Assembly: GCA_017938795.1 (NCBI GenBank)
Contig: JAGBAV010000010.1
Location: forward strand, 1 to 64,000
Direction of reading: 5' to 3'
DNA from: Clostridia bacterium
GTDB taxonomy: Bacteria; Bacillota; Clostridia; Christensenellales; Aristaeellaceae
DNA length: 64,000 nt
Within the stretch, counting starts at the first letter, position 1, and each line of letters opens with the position of its first letter. Of this stretch, positions 26,880 to 35,450 are shown in pieces. The translations under genes and the position numbers were made by a program. Under the pieces are notes generated by a model, which had not been told where the DNA came from, made no database searches, and worked only from the letters and a program-made list of their open reading frames with translations.

Positions 26880-27776
26880 TTACATGTCCTCGTAGCCCAG
26901 CGTACGCAGATCATCCATGCGGTTGCGCCAGTCCTCGCGGATCTTGACCCAGAGCTGCAGATTGATCCTTGTGCCGAGCAGATTCTCGATATCCTTGCGG
27001 GACTCTGCGCCGATCGTGCGCAGCATCGAACCCTGCTTACCGATGATGATACCCTTATGGCTCGCGCGCTCACAGTAGATCGTCGCGTGGATCTCCGTCA
27101 TGTTCTCGCTGAGCTTCTGGATGCGCATCATCTCCACGCCGATGCCGTGCGGCACCTCCTCACGCAGATGCAGCAGAGCCTTCTCGCGAATAATCTCCGC
27201 GCAGATCACGCGCTCCGGCTGATCGGTCATCATATCATCCGGGAAGTACTTGGGGCCTTCCGGCAGATAGGAGACGATCAGCTTCTTCAGCTCGTCCATG
27301 CCCTTGCCTGTACGCGCACTGATGGGCACGATGGCGTCATAGCCGCACGCCGCAAAGGACTGGATCGCAGCCATGAGCTTCGCCTCTTCGACGGTGTCCG
27401 TCTTGTTGAGCACAAGGATCTTCTTCACTTTGCGCGCCGCCATCTCCTCCACGATCGCGCGGTCCTGCGGGCCGATATCGCCGACGTCCACCAGCACGAG
27501 CAGCACGTCAATGCCGTCCATCGCATCCTGCACGGACTTGACCATGTATTCGCCCAGCCTTGTGCGCGGCTTATGCAGACCCGGCGTATCGAGGAAGACG
27601 ATCTGCCAGTCCTTCTCCGTCGCCACGCCCATAATGCGATTGCGCGTCGTCTGCGGACGGTTGGAGACGATCGCCACCTTCTCGCCGACCATCGCGTTCA
27701 TCATCGTGGACTTGCCGACATTCGGGCGGCCGACAATCGCGGCGAAGCCCGACACAAACTTCTTATCGGTATTCAT
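26880..27776 (-). CDS. era: GTPase Era
   Basis: Era is a ribosome-associated GTPase needed for 30S maturation. The 298-residue protein has G1 GRPNVGKST, the TTRN switch I, DTPGLHKP (G3), LNKTD (G4) and SART (G5). The C-terminal KH domain contains the GIIIGKQGSMLRTIGAESRKDIE region and ends in VKIREDWRNRMDDLRTLGYE. It closes the yqfC-yqfD-phoH-pgpH-ybeY-cdd-era order found in Bacillus and Clostridium. Confidence 0.97.
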   Translation of the reverse strand: MNTDKKFVSGFAAIVGRPNVGKSTMMNAMVGEKVAIVSNRPQTTRNRIMGVATEKDWQIVFLDTPGLHKPRTRLGEYMVKSVQDAMDGIDVLLVLVDVGDIGPQDRAIVEEMAARKVKKILVLNKTDTVEEAKLMAAIQSFAACGYDAIVPISARTGKGMDELKKLIVSYLPEGPKYFPDDMMTDQPERVICAEIIREKALLHLREEVPHGIGVEMMRIQKLSENMTEIHATIYCERASHKGIIIGKQGSMLRTIGAESRKDIENLLGTRINLQLWVKIREDWRNRMDDLRTLGYEDM

Positions 27777-27833
27777 GTTGACCTCTGTTTCTCCTGTAAG
27801 CCGCCGCAGCTCTGTACGACGGCAGTGTTTCCC

Positions 27834-28223
27834 TTATTTCCCCAGCGAAGACGGACCGAATCCCTCCGGCAGCAGATCGCTGAGCATCGCCTCGCGGACA
27901 TGCCCATCCCATGTGACCAGCACGCGCAGACCGGGCGCAAACTCATACAGAGACTGCCTGCATGCGCCGCACGGGAACGGCGCAGAGCCCTTTGCCGCGA
28001 TGGCAATCGTCGTGAAGCTGCGCGCGCCCTCGCTGACCGCCTTGCACAGCGCAGTCCGCTCCGCGCAGAGCGTATTGCCGTATGCAGCATTCTCCACATT
28101 GCAGCCGGTATAGACCGTTCCGTCCTGCGCCAGCAGCGCAGCGCCGACGGGATAATTCGAGTACGGCACATAAGCGCGGCCGAGCATTTCTACCGCCTTC
28201 GCCAGCAGCATCTCATCCGTCAC
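27834..28223 (-). CDS. cdd: Cytidine deaminase
   Basis: A 129-residue zinc enzyme of pyrimidine salvage that deaminates cytidine to uridine. The zinc ligands and catalytic glutamate are in NTLCAERTAL and FPCGACRQSLYEF, and YVPYSNYPVGAALL with GCNVENAAYG match the small tetrameric class. GTG 28223 is chosen because AGGAG lies 8 bases upstream; GTG 28232, which overlaps the ybeY stop (GTGA), has the same AGGAG touching it and is less likely. Confidence 0.94.
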   Translation of the reverse strand: MTDEMLLAKAVEMLGRAYVPYSNYPVGAALLAQDGTVYTGCNVENAAYGNTLCAERTALCKAVSEGARSFTTIAIAAKGSAPFPCGACRQSLYEFAPGLRVLVTWDGHVREAMLSDLLPEGFGPSSLGK

Positions 28224-28228
28224 AACCG

Positions 28229-28729
28229 TCACTCCTCTCTGGTCAGGCCGATGGACGCAAGCGAGCGCTCCTCCATCACCCTCATCACCGGCTTATCCTC
28301 CGGCGTCATATGATCATAACCCATCAGATGGAACAGACCGTGCGTGAGCAGATAGCCTGCCTCGCGCATCTCGCTGTGGCCATACTCCGCAGCCTGACTG
28401 CGCACATGATCCATTGAAATCACAATATCACCCAGCACACAAGCGCCGGTATCCGGGTCATATTCCCGCCGCAGCAGCTGCGGGCAAGCGCCGGCTGTCT
28501 TCCCCGCAGGGTAATTCACCGACGGGAAGGAGAGCACATCCGTGGATGCATCCTTATCGCGCTGCTCCCTGTTGATCACGCGGATCTCATCATCATCAAC
28601 GATCTGTACAAAGACATACAGCTCAGTATCCACGCCCTCGGTGTGCTCCGCAGCATCCGCGCAGCGCTGCATCAGCGCTCTCGTCTCCGCCGAAAGCAGC
28701 TCCCGTTCGTCCTCGAATTCCAGAATCAT
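28229..28729 (-). CDS. ybeY: Endoribonuclease YbeY
   Basis: A 166-residue metallo-ribonuclease for 16S rRNA 3' maturation and ribosome quality control. The zinc motif HGLFHLMGYDH is present (usual form HG.LHL.GYDH), preceded by INREQRDKDASTDVLSFP and LGDIVIS. The start overlaps the pgpH stop by four bases (ATGA), showing translational coupling. Confidence 0.95.
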   Translation of the reverse strand: MILEFEDERELLSAETRALMQRCADAAEHTEGVDTELYVFVQIVDDDEIRVINREQRDKDASTDVLSFPSVNYPAGKTAGACPQLLRREYDPDTGACVLGDIVISMDHVRSQAAEYGHSEMREAGYLLTHGLFHLMGYDHMTPEDKPVMRVMEERSLASIGLTREE

Positions 28730-30906
28730 TTCTTCTCCTCCGGCGCGGTCTGTCCGGCCTTCTGCTCCATCTTCTCGCTCTTGCGCTGTGCGCGCTTGAG
28801 GTCCACGCTCGGATACTCGATGCGCTCATGGAACACGCCCTGAAGCACCGTCTCAAACGCAGAGCAGATCCTGCCGATATCGCGGAAGGTCAGCGTGCAT
28901 TCATCCAGCTGGCCGTCCTCCATCTTTCCGCGGACGAGCTTGCGGATCATCGCGGAAATCTTCTCCTTGGTCGGCTCGGGAATCGAGCGGACAGCCGCCT
29001 CGACCGTATCCGCAAGGAGCAGGATCGCTGCCTCGGAGGTCTGCGGCTTCGGCCCGTCATAGCGGAAGTCGCGGATATCCACATTCTCCTCGCCGAGGAG
29101 CTTAACCGTCTTCGCATAGAAATACATAACCGGCGTGTTGCCGTGATGCTGACGGATCATATCCACCAGCGGCTCCGGCAGATGATGCTTGCGCGCAAGC
29201 TCCACGCCGTCGCGCGTATGCTCCGTCAGGATCGCCGTGGATACACGAGGATCCGTCTTGTCATGCGGATTCTCACCGATCTGGTTCTCCTTGAAGTACA
29301 TCGGACGAACCAGCTTGCCGATATCATGGTAATACGCGCCCACGCGGACAAGCAGCGCATCAGCGCCGATCGCCTCCGCGGCGGCCTCAGCGAGGTTCGC
29401 CACGATCATTGAGTGATGATAGGTACCCGGCGTCTCGATCATCAGACGGCGCAGCAGCGGCTGATTCGGGTTGGAGAGCTCAATCAGCTTCGCCGGCGTG
29501 ACCAGATTGAAGGCCGCCTCCAGAATCGGCTGCAGACCCACGCAGAAGATCGCAGAGGTCAGCGCACCGGCCAGAGAATAGCCAACACCAAGAAGCAGGC
29601 CGCGCATGCTGTCCAGCTCCACCACGCCGACGCAGATCATCACCAGCAGATCAATGACCGCAACGATCAGGCCGGAGATCAGCACGAACACGCGCGTCGG
29701 ATTCTTCCTGAGCAGATAGATGGACGCCGTGCCGCCCACACCGGTGAGCATCAGCACAGTCAGAACCTGCGAGGTCGCAATGCCTGTGCTCTTCGCCGAA
29801 AGATAGGTAATCAGGACCGCCGTAACGGTATTGAGCAGAATTGCCGGCTTCACGCCCAGCAGATTCACCGCGAGCATCGCAGCAAGCACAACCGGCATCG
29901 CCCTCGCATCCAGATACTGGCCAAAGAGCAGGCTCATCACCAGCGTCAGCACGCCGGCAAGCAGCAGCACCAGCGCATTATGCCCCATATGGAACAGCTC
30001 CGGCGCGAAGATCGCCGTGAATGCATATCCGGCCGCCAGAATCAGCGCAATCGCACCGGCAGCATTGGTATACAGCGTGATATCAAAGCTATTGCCGCGC
30101 AGCAGACCCAGCGACTCAAGCACGCCGATCTGCTCCGCGCTGACGCGGTCGCCCTTGACGACGATATTCTGATCCTGCTTGTAGATCGTGGGCTCCACAG
30201 CTTCATACGCCTTCTGGCGGTTCTCCTCGGTTGCCTCCTGATCAATCAGCATATTGGCACGCAGGCAGTGGCGCAGCGTCGGGATCGCAATATTGTACCA
30301 CAGATCCGTCCGCGTGTTGTACGCAACAATCTGCTGGATATTGCTGATCGCATCGTTGATCTTTCCCTCGGTGATGGTCGAATGCAGCGTCGTCTTCGTC
30401 GCAGAGGATACGCTCTGGTACAGCGTTTCAAAGTCCTTCTCCGCCGTGTTCATCAGCGTACGGAGCTGGTACTCGGTCAGCGTGAGCTTGCTCAGCAGAC
30501 GAGAGGCCTGCTGATAATCCTCATCGGTAAAGGCATTGACATCCTGAGACCACCCGCTGCGGATCTGACTGCCCAGCTCGCGCACGGAGCGAAGCTCCGC
30601 GAACACAGCCTCCATCTCCACAGCGACGGAATCCGCCACGGTATCATCCTTATAATATACCGGCGACACCGCATCAGCCGCAGCCTGACGGCGGCGCGAC
30701 GTCGTGATCTCATCCACAACATCCCGGCTGGCGGTGATCGTCTTCGGCGCGACATCGCCAACGGAGATATCATACTGCTCCGGGGAGATGACCAGCAGAC
30801 AGATCAGCAGCAGCACGGTATAGGTCAGCAGCGCAAACAGCGCACGCCTGACCCCTGTGCTGACACCCTCAAGCCATGCCAGGCTTGTCTTCTTCGTTCC
30901 TTCCAT
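28726..30906 (-). CDS. pgpH: 7TM-HD cyclic-dinucleotide phosphodiesterase (PgpH/YqfF)
   Basis: A 726-residue membrane protein. After one N-terminal helix there is an extracytoplasmic domain (about 65-310), a bundle of about seven helices (about 320-500) and a cytoplasmic HD domain with TPGTYHHSMIVANLAEAAAE and YYHDIGKLVRP. PgpH of Listeria and Bacillus degrades c-di-AMP. ATG 30906 follows AAGGAGG; it lies within the last 38 bases of phoH. The metal-binding HD residues look intact. Position between phoH and ybeY is conserved in Firmicutes. Confidence 0.93.
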   Translation of the reverse strand: MEGTKKTSLAWLEGVSTGVRRALFALLTYTVLLLICLLVISPEQYDISVGDVAPKTITASRDVVDEITTSRRRQAAADAVSPVYYKDDTVADSVAVEMEAVFAELRSVRELGSQIRSGWSQDVNAFTDEDYQQASRLLSKLTLTEYQLRTLMNTAEKDFETLYQSVSSATKTTLHSTITEGKINDAISNIQQIVAYNTRTDLWYNIAIPTLRHCLRANMLIDQEATEENRQKAYEAVEPTIYKQDQNIVVKGDRVSAEQIGVLESLGLLRGNSFDITLYTNAAGAIALILAAGYAFTAIFAPELFHMGHNALVLLLAGVLTLVMSLLFGQYLDARAMPVVLAAMLAVNLLGVKPAILLNTVTAVLITYLSAKSTGIATSQVLTVLMLTGVGGTASIYLLRKNPTRVFVLISGLIVAVIDLLVMICVGVVELDSMRGLLLGVGYSLAGALTSAIFCVGLQPILEAAFNLVTPAKLIELSNPNQPLLRRLMIETPGTYHHSMIVANLAEAAAEAIGADALLVRVGAYYHDIGKLVRPMYFKENQIGENPHDKTDPRVSTAILTEHTRDGVELARKHHLPEPLVDMIRQHHGNTPVMYFYAKTVKLLGEENVDIRDFRYDGPKPQTSEAAILLLADTVEAAVRSIPEPTKEKISAMIRKLVRGKMEDGQLDECTLTFRDIGRICSAFETVLQGVFHERIEYPSVDLKRAQRKSEKMEQKAGQTAPEEKK

Positions 30907-31879
30907 GGTTCCATTCCTCCTTCGCGCGGAGCGCATGCGCATCATAGGCACGCACAATCGCCTGCACCAGCTCATGACGGACAACGTCCTGATGCGTCAG
31001 CCGCTTGACAGCGATATCCTCCACGCCCTCCAGTACCTCAACCGCTTCGGTCAGGCCGCTCCTGCGCCCTCTGGGCAGATCGATCTGGGACGGATCGCCC
31101 GTGACGACAATCTTGGAGCGGAAGCCCATGCGGGTGAGGAACATCTTCATCTGTTCCTGCGTCGTGTTCTGCGCCTCATCCAGAATGATGAATGCATCCG
31201 ACAGCGTCCTGCCTCGCATATAGGCCAGAGGCGCAACCTCGATCACGCCGCGCTCCTGCATGCGCTGGCAGGTCTCTGCGCCGAGCATATCAAACATCGC
31301 GTCATAGAGCGGGCGAAGATAGGGATCGACCTTCTGGTTCAGATCGCCGGGCAGGAAGCCCAGCTTTTCGCCGGCCTCAACGGCGGGGCGCGTGAGCACG
31401 ATACGCTCAACATCCTTGTTCTTGAGCGCGGCGACAGCCATCGCCATCGCCAGATAGGTCTTGCCCGTACCGGCAGGGCCGATGCCGAACGTCAGCGTAT
31501 TGCGCTTGATCGCACGGACATACTCGCGCTGACCGATGGTCTTGCAGCGGATCGGACGCCCGCGGAACGTCGTCGCTACAACCTCCTTGAACAGCGAATC
31601 CAGCTGCTCAAGCTCATCCGCCTCGCTGAGCGTCACCGCATACTGCACGACGGCCGTATCCACGCGCTCTCCGCGCGCGCTCAGCGCAGCAAGGCTGCGC
31701 AGGATCTGCTGCGTACGATCCACGGACGCAGCGCTTTCGCCCTCCACAACAATCTCTCCGCCGCGCAGCGCAATATGAACGCCCATGAGCTTTTCCAGCA
31801 TGCGGACATTCTCGTCGCCCGCGCCGAAGAGATTCTGCAAAGCCCCGGACTCCGGAGCTCCTCTCATTTCCTCTGCCAA
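30869..31879 (-). CDS. phoH: PhoH family P-loop ATPase
   Basis: A 336-residue predicted ATPase/RNA helicase-like protein. It has a short N-terminal KH-like part (about 20-70), Walker A GIGPAGTGKTYLA, PAVEAGEKLGFLPGDL, FIILDEAQNTT (Walker B) and VVTGDPSQIDLP. TTG 31879 is preferred as start because GGGAGG is 8 bases upstream; the ATG at 31867 has no properly spaced site. The gene overlaps pgpH by 38 bases, longer than usual. A ribosome or RNA-related role with YbeY is inferred from gene order. Confidence 0.93.
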   Translation of the reverse strand: MAEEMRGAPESGALQNLFGAGDENVRMLEKLMGVHIALRGGEIVVEGESAASVDRTQQILRSLAALSARGERVDTAVVQYAVTLSEADELEQLDSLFKEVVATTFRGRPIRCKTIGQREYVRAIKRNTLTFGIGPAGTGKTYLAMAMAVAALKNKDVERIVLTRPAVEAGEKLGFLPGDLNQKVDPYLRPLYDAMFDMLGAETCQRMQERGVIEVAPLAYMRGRTLSDAFIILDEAQNTTQEQMKMFLTRMGFRSKIVVTGDPSQIDLPRGRRSGLTEAVEVLEGVEDIAVKRLTHQDVVRHELVQAIVRAYDAHALRAKEEWNHGRNEEDKPGMA

Positions 31880-31905
31880 AGAAGCAGACCTCCCGTATTC
31901 TCTGT

Positions 31906-33033
31906 TTACAGCCGTGATGCAATGTCCTGCTCATACTCCAGCACGACCGTCGCATACACGAACTCATTATCTATCATACTATAATCTACCCATTTGTCAA
32001 GAATTCTGGCATTGATCGGGCAGTTATTTTTTGCTATCCGCTCTGCTGCTCCCTGTGCTGTTGACATGGCGTCCGCCCTGTTTGCCGGCATCCGCACAAC
32101 GCTGTTTTCCACAAAAGTTTCTGTGATTCTCACCACCGGGAGATACAGACCGCAGACCGGCTCTTCCCGGACATCGATGCTCTGAGATTCAAACGGCTCC
32201 GCCTCTGTCAGCGTTCTGCTTCCCCACGGTGTCTTCATCGTCACGCGCCGCCGCATTCTCCCGGTCTCCACCACGCTGTCCGTGTACAGCCGTGCACTGG
32301 CGTCTCCCCGTGTCCATACGCGCGCCATCACCTCGCCCTGCGCGCGCACGGCAGATGTCTGTCCCTGCTGCGTCCGCTCCTCGCCGCGGATGAGCACCTG
32401 TCCTGCATGCACAGCCTCTCCCGGTTCGACCAAAGGCGTACCGCTGAGCGCCCAGATGCGCGTCACCACCCCGTCCCGTGCCGCCACGATGTCAAGCGCT
32501 TTGCCGTCTGCGCCGACAGTCTGCGGCTCCACGGCCGGCCTGCAGTCCACGATCATCGTGCTGCCGGCAAAGCGGACGCCGGCAAACGCCAGCCCGGGCA
32601 GCGCATACTCCAGCTGCGCGCGCAGCCTGTCGGATGACAGACAGGAGAGCATCTGCCCAGGCACAGCCCCTGCATCCCGCAGCACGCTGCGCACAGCGGC
32701 CTCTTCCTTCCCGGCATGATCGATCTGCACGCAGAGCAGTACCCGGGAAGAGACGCTCACCATCGCTGCGCACAGCAGCATCGACGCAGCCAGCGTCCAT
32801 CTCGCTCTCAGCCTCCGAGCAGCAAACACAAGCGGCCCGACGCTCCTCTCCTCCAGGACAAAACCGCTGCCCTCCGCAATCGCTCTGAGTCTCGCCAGAT
32901 GCCAGATACTGACCTCTGCGCCAAAGCGGCGCCCCTCTTCGCGGCGTATCTGCCTGAGCCTGATCCCCTCCGCTGCCGCTGCGCGCAGCAGCTTCTCCGG
33001 GTTGAGCCCTTCTGCGCTGATGGTGATCCGCAT
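31906..33033 (-). CDS. yqfD: Sporulation protein YqfD
   Basis: A 375-residue membrane protein similar to Bacillus YqfD, made in the mother cell under sigma-E. An N-terminal cytoplasmic part is followed by one helix near residues 80-100, then an outer domain with DAGAVPGQ, VARDGVVTRIWALSGTPLVEPGEAVHAGQVLI and a conserved VVLEYEQDIA end. It follows yqfC by 6 bases. Its presence is good evidence for an endospore-forming lineage. Confidence 0.88.
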   Translation of the reverse strand: MRITISAEGLNPEKLLRAAAAEGIRLRQIRREEGRRFGAEVSIWHLARLRAIAEGSGFVLEERSVGPLVFAARRLRARWTLAASMLLCAAMVSVSSRVLLCVQIDHAGKEEAAVRSVLRDAGAVPGQMLSCLSSDRLRAQLEYALPGLAFAGVRFAGSTMIVDCRPAVEPQTVGADGKALDIVAARDGVVTRIWALSGTPLVEPGEAVHAGQVLIRGEERTQQGQTSAVRAQGEVMARVWTRGDASARLYTDSVVETGRMRRRVTMKTPWGSRTLTEAEPFESQSIDVREEPVCGLYLPVVRITETFVENSVVRMPANRADAMSTAQGAAERIAKNNCPINARILDKWVDYSMIDNEFVYATVVLEYEQDIASRL

Positions 33034-33039
33034 GCAGCC

Positions 33040-33327
33040 TCAGCCTCCGCTCCGTCCATCATAGGTCAGCGTTGTAATGGATCGGCCCGTCACAAGCGCC
33101 GCATCCAGCGACAGCTCCCTGATCCGCAGTTCCTCGCCGAGGATCGTCAGTACGCCGCAGCCCGTCCTCAGCCTCAGGCGCTCACTGCCCAGCTCCACAA
33201 CGCCATGCTGCCCCTCAATCAGGACGCCGCTTCTGCCATGCATGGTTACGCGCACGCTGTCCCGGATCACATCCTCCGGCAGCAAACCGCTCAGCAGCCG
33301 GTGGTCGGGCTTTCTCCTGCGGCGCAT
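33040..33327 (-). CDS. yqfC: Sporulation protein YqfC (YabP/YqfC family)
   Basis: A 95-residue protein of the YabP/YqfC family. It has SVRVTMHGRSGVLIEGQHGVV and the L..G.G.L.I.GE.L.I..L family end. The second ATG (33327) is preferred because GGGGGG lies 6 bases upstream and directly abuts the first ATG (33333). It pairs with yqfD in all spore formers of this type. Confidence 0.87.
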   Translation of the reverse strand: MRRRRKPDHRLLSGLLPEDVIRDSVRVTMHGRSGVLIEGQHGVVELGSERLRLRTGCGVLTILGEELRIRELSLDAALVTGRSITTLTYDGRSGG

Positions 33328-33471
33328 CGTCATCCCCCCGCTCTATTTGATGGCGTTCACGCCAATGTATGAGCAAAGCGCCAAGCATAGACCGCCTGCA
33401 TCCTATGCGCAGGCAAAAACAACAGGGGCGGCTGTCTGCCGTCCCTGCATGCTGTCATACCCTATTCTGTT

Positions 33472-34275
33472 TCAGTGCGCTGTGCGCATTGCATTCTCCC
33501 GCCCCAGCGCATACAGGCTGTCATAGGAGACCACGCGCTTGATGTTGAGCGACAGCTCGAAATACTCATCCAGCGACGCCTTGCAGCGCTCCAGATGACG
33601 CATCATTTCATCCTGCACCTGCTCCCTGCTCATGGAGGCTCGAGGAATCGCCATCAGACGCATGTGATGCGGATTGATGATCAGCAGCACATAGGACACG
33701 CCGCCGTCGCTGCTCTCGAAGATGTTGCGCAGCGCATTCTCCAGCCGCTCCCTGCCATAGCGCCAGACCTCCGCAAGGAAATAGTCACCCTGCGGCAGAC
33801 GGAAGGAGGACATGCAGACAGGACGCGAGGCGTCGAGCTGACGCAGCTTCAGCGAACAGAGCCGCTCATCGATCCTCTCCTCATCATAGGCAGCGCCGCG
33901 AAGCAGCTCGCAGATAAATTCCTTCTGCATCACACGGACATAATCATCCACCTGCTTGGTGCTGCGGGCGGCATCACGCGAAGACAGCGCACGGCGCGCG
34001 CTGCTGATCTCCCTGCGAAGGCGCGCCTCGTCGCGGGCGGTCTCCATGCCGAACATCTCAGGACGACGGGAAAGGTACGCAAAAAAACGCTTTCCTTCGC
34101 TGAGCGAAAGCAGCGATGAAACAGCGTCGAACCGGCTGTTATCCAGATGTGCAATGCCCTCATTTGCATCCGCAGCCACGACCGGCTGCTCGAACCCCAG
34201 CGTCTCCCACTCTGGAAACTGCTCGTAGAGTTCGCGGATCTCCTCTCTGTCGGAGACCAGAAGCAATCTGTACAT
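33472..34275 (-). CDS. Degenerate response-regulator-like protein without DNA-binding domain
   Basis: A 267-residue protein. Residues 1-70 (MYRLLLVSDREEIRELYEQF, then PEWETLGFEQPVVAADANEG) match the receiver domain of YesN-type AraC response regulators, but the phosphoacceptor position reads FDAVSSLLSLSEG, with no Asp in the usual V(I/V)TDI place, and the N-terminal acidic pair is S-D. Residues 100-250 look like the GGDEF/PucR-type middle domain of these regulators (GDYFLAEVWRYGRERLENALRNIF). The AraC helix-turn-helix expected at the end is missing. It has its own promoter and AGGAG site. Function unknown. Confidence 0.6.
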   Translation of the reverse strand: MYRLLLVSDREEIRELYEQFPEWETLGFEQPVVAADANEGIAHLDNSRFDAVSSLLSLSEGKRFFAYLSRRPEMFGMETARDEARLRREISSARRALSSRDAARSTKQVDDYVRVMQKEFICELLRGAAYDEERIDERLCSLKLRQLDASRPVCMSSFRLPQGDYFLAEVWRYGRERLENALRNIFESSDGGVSYVLLIINPHHMRLMAIPRASMSREQVQDEMMRHLERCKASLDEYFELSLNIKRVVSYDSLYALGRENAMRTAH

Positions 34276-34322
34276 AGCTCCTCCAATATCGTACCATCAA
34301 TAACTCACAATTTGATACGGTT

Positions 34323-34351
34323 ATTATAGAGGAAAAGATAAGATGTGACAA
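34323..34351 (-). promoter_or_regulatory. Sigma-A promoter for the pseudo-receiver gene
   Basis: Minus-strand TTGTCA (34346-34351), 17-bp spacer and perfect TATAAT (34323-34328), 48 bases before the start codon. Confidence 0.8.
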
Positions 34352-34372
34352 GCAATCTGACAGAATTTTTGC

Positions 34373-34420
34373 AAAAAAAGAAAAAAACAACCAGAGTTTT
34401 CGCTTAAATTCTGGTTGTTT
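34373..34420 (-). terminator. Terminator after purC
   Basis: An 11-bp stem (AAACAACCAGA with TCTGGTTGTTT, 14-base loop) followed on the minus strand by a long T-run. Confidence 0.88.
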
Positions 34421-34492
34421 CTCGTATATTCAGATCCATTCCGCGCCAATGCCCCTCAGCAGCAGGGACAAAACGGCGGGAATCCTGCATGA

Positions 34493-35215
34493 TCAGCGGA
34501 TCAGTCCGCCCTGCTCCATGCGGCGCAGGATCTCCTGATAAGCATTTTCGACGTCGCCAAGATCGCGGCGGAAGCGATCCTTATCCAGTTTCTCTCCGGT
34601 GCGGCTGTCCCACAGCCGGCAGGTATCCGGCGAAATCTCGTCCGCCAGAACAATCCCGCCATCGCAGCGGCCGAACTCCATCCTGAAATCGATCAGCAGG
34701 ACGCCGATCTTCTCAAAAAACGCCTTCAGCAGCTCATTGACGCGGAGAGACGTCTCTTCGATGAAATCAAGCTCCTCCTTCGTGGCAAGGCCGAGCGCAT
34801 CAACATGGGTACGGTTGATCATCGGATCGCTGAGGGCATCGCTCTTGTAGCAGTACTCGATCACCGGGCACGCCAGCGCAGCCCCCTCCGTGAGGCCAAG
34901 CCGCTGCAGCAGGCTGCCCGCTGCAGCATTGCGCACAATGATGTTGACGGGAATGATCTCCACACGACGATTGAGGCTGTCGCGCTCATTAAGGCGACGG
35001 ACAAAGTGCGTCCTGATCCCGTTCTCCTCAAGCATCATGAAGATCGAGCTGTTGATCATGTTATTGACCTTGCCCTTGCCGGGAATAACGCCCTTCTTGA
35101 AGCCCTTGTACGCGCTGGTATCGTCGGTGTACCGGATCATCACAAGCGACGGATCGTCCGCAGCAAAAATCTGCTTCTCCCCGCCTTCGTAGATCAGACC
35201 GCTCATCTTCTCCAT
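34493..35215 (-). CDS. purC: Phosphoribosylaminoimidazole-succinocarboxamide synthase
   Basis: PurC (SAICAR synthase) adds aspartate to CAIR in purine synthesis. The 240-residue protein has LIYEGGEKQIF, DDTSAYKGFKKGVIPGKGKVNN, the RNAAAGSLLQRLGLTEG loop, LIDFRMEFGR and VLADEISPDTCRLWD. The start ATG 35215 follows GGAGGG with 6-base spacing; the longer open frame upstream is out of register with the family. It stands alone with its own promoter and terminator instead of being inside a pur operon. Confidence 0.96.
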   Translation of the reverse strand: MEKMSGLIYEGGEKQIFAADDPSLVMIRYTDDTSAYKGFKKGVIPGKGKVNNMINSSIFMMLEENGIRTHFVRRLNERDSLNRRVEIIPVNIIVRNAAAGSLLQRLGLTEGAALACPVIEYCYKSDALSDPMINRTHVDALGLATKEELDFIEETSLRVNELLKAFFEKIGVLLIDFRMEFGRCDGGIVLADEISPDTCRLWDSRTGEKLDKDRFRRDLGDVENAYQEILRRMEQGGLIR

Positions 35216-35270
35216 TGTGTCCCTCCAGAATCCTTCGCAATAATCGCTGCAATTCTGATTCTTAGCGCAT

Positions 35271-35299
35271 ATTGTATCAGAAACATGCCTGTCCTTCAA
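35271..35299 (-). promoter_or_regulatory. Sigma-A promoter for purC
   Basis: Minus-strand TTGAAG (35294-35299), 17-bp spacer and TACAAT (35271-35276). The leader is about 48 bases and has no purine-riboswitch-sized structure. Confidence 0.72.
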
Positions 35300-35380
35300 T
35301 AAAACTCCGACAGATAAACTTCGTATTTTATTTATTGTTCGTGTTTTGCCAAATTCTGTTCTCTGCTTCCTCCGTGCGAA

Positions 35381-35409
35381 TTGACATCCGGCGCAGGCCG
35401 CGCTACAAT
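35381..35409 (+). promoter_or_regulatory. Sigma-A promoter for the AEC transporter
   Basis: A perfect TTGACA (35381-35386), 17-bp spacer and TACAAT (35404-35409), about 40 bases before the start codon. Confidence 0.85.
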
Positions 35410-35450
35410 AGCAGAAAAAAACGGTATTCTCAAATGCCACAGGAGCGTAT

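Noticed and set aside
35216..35270. Purine riboswitch before purC.
   Set aside because: The leader is about 50 bases with no three-way junction.
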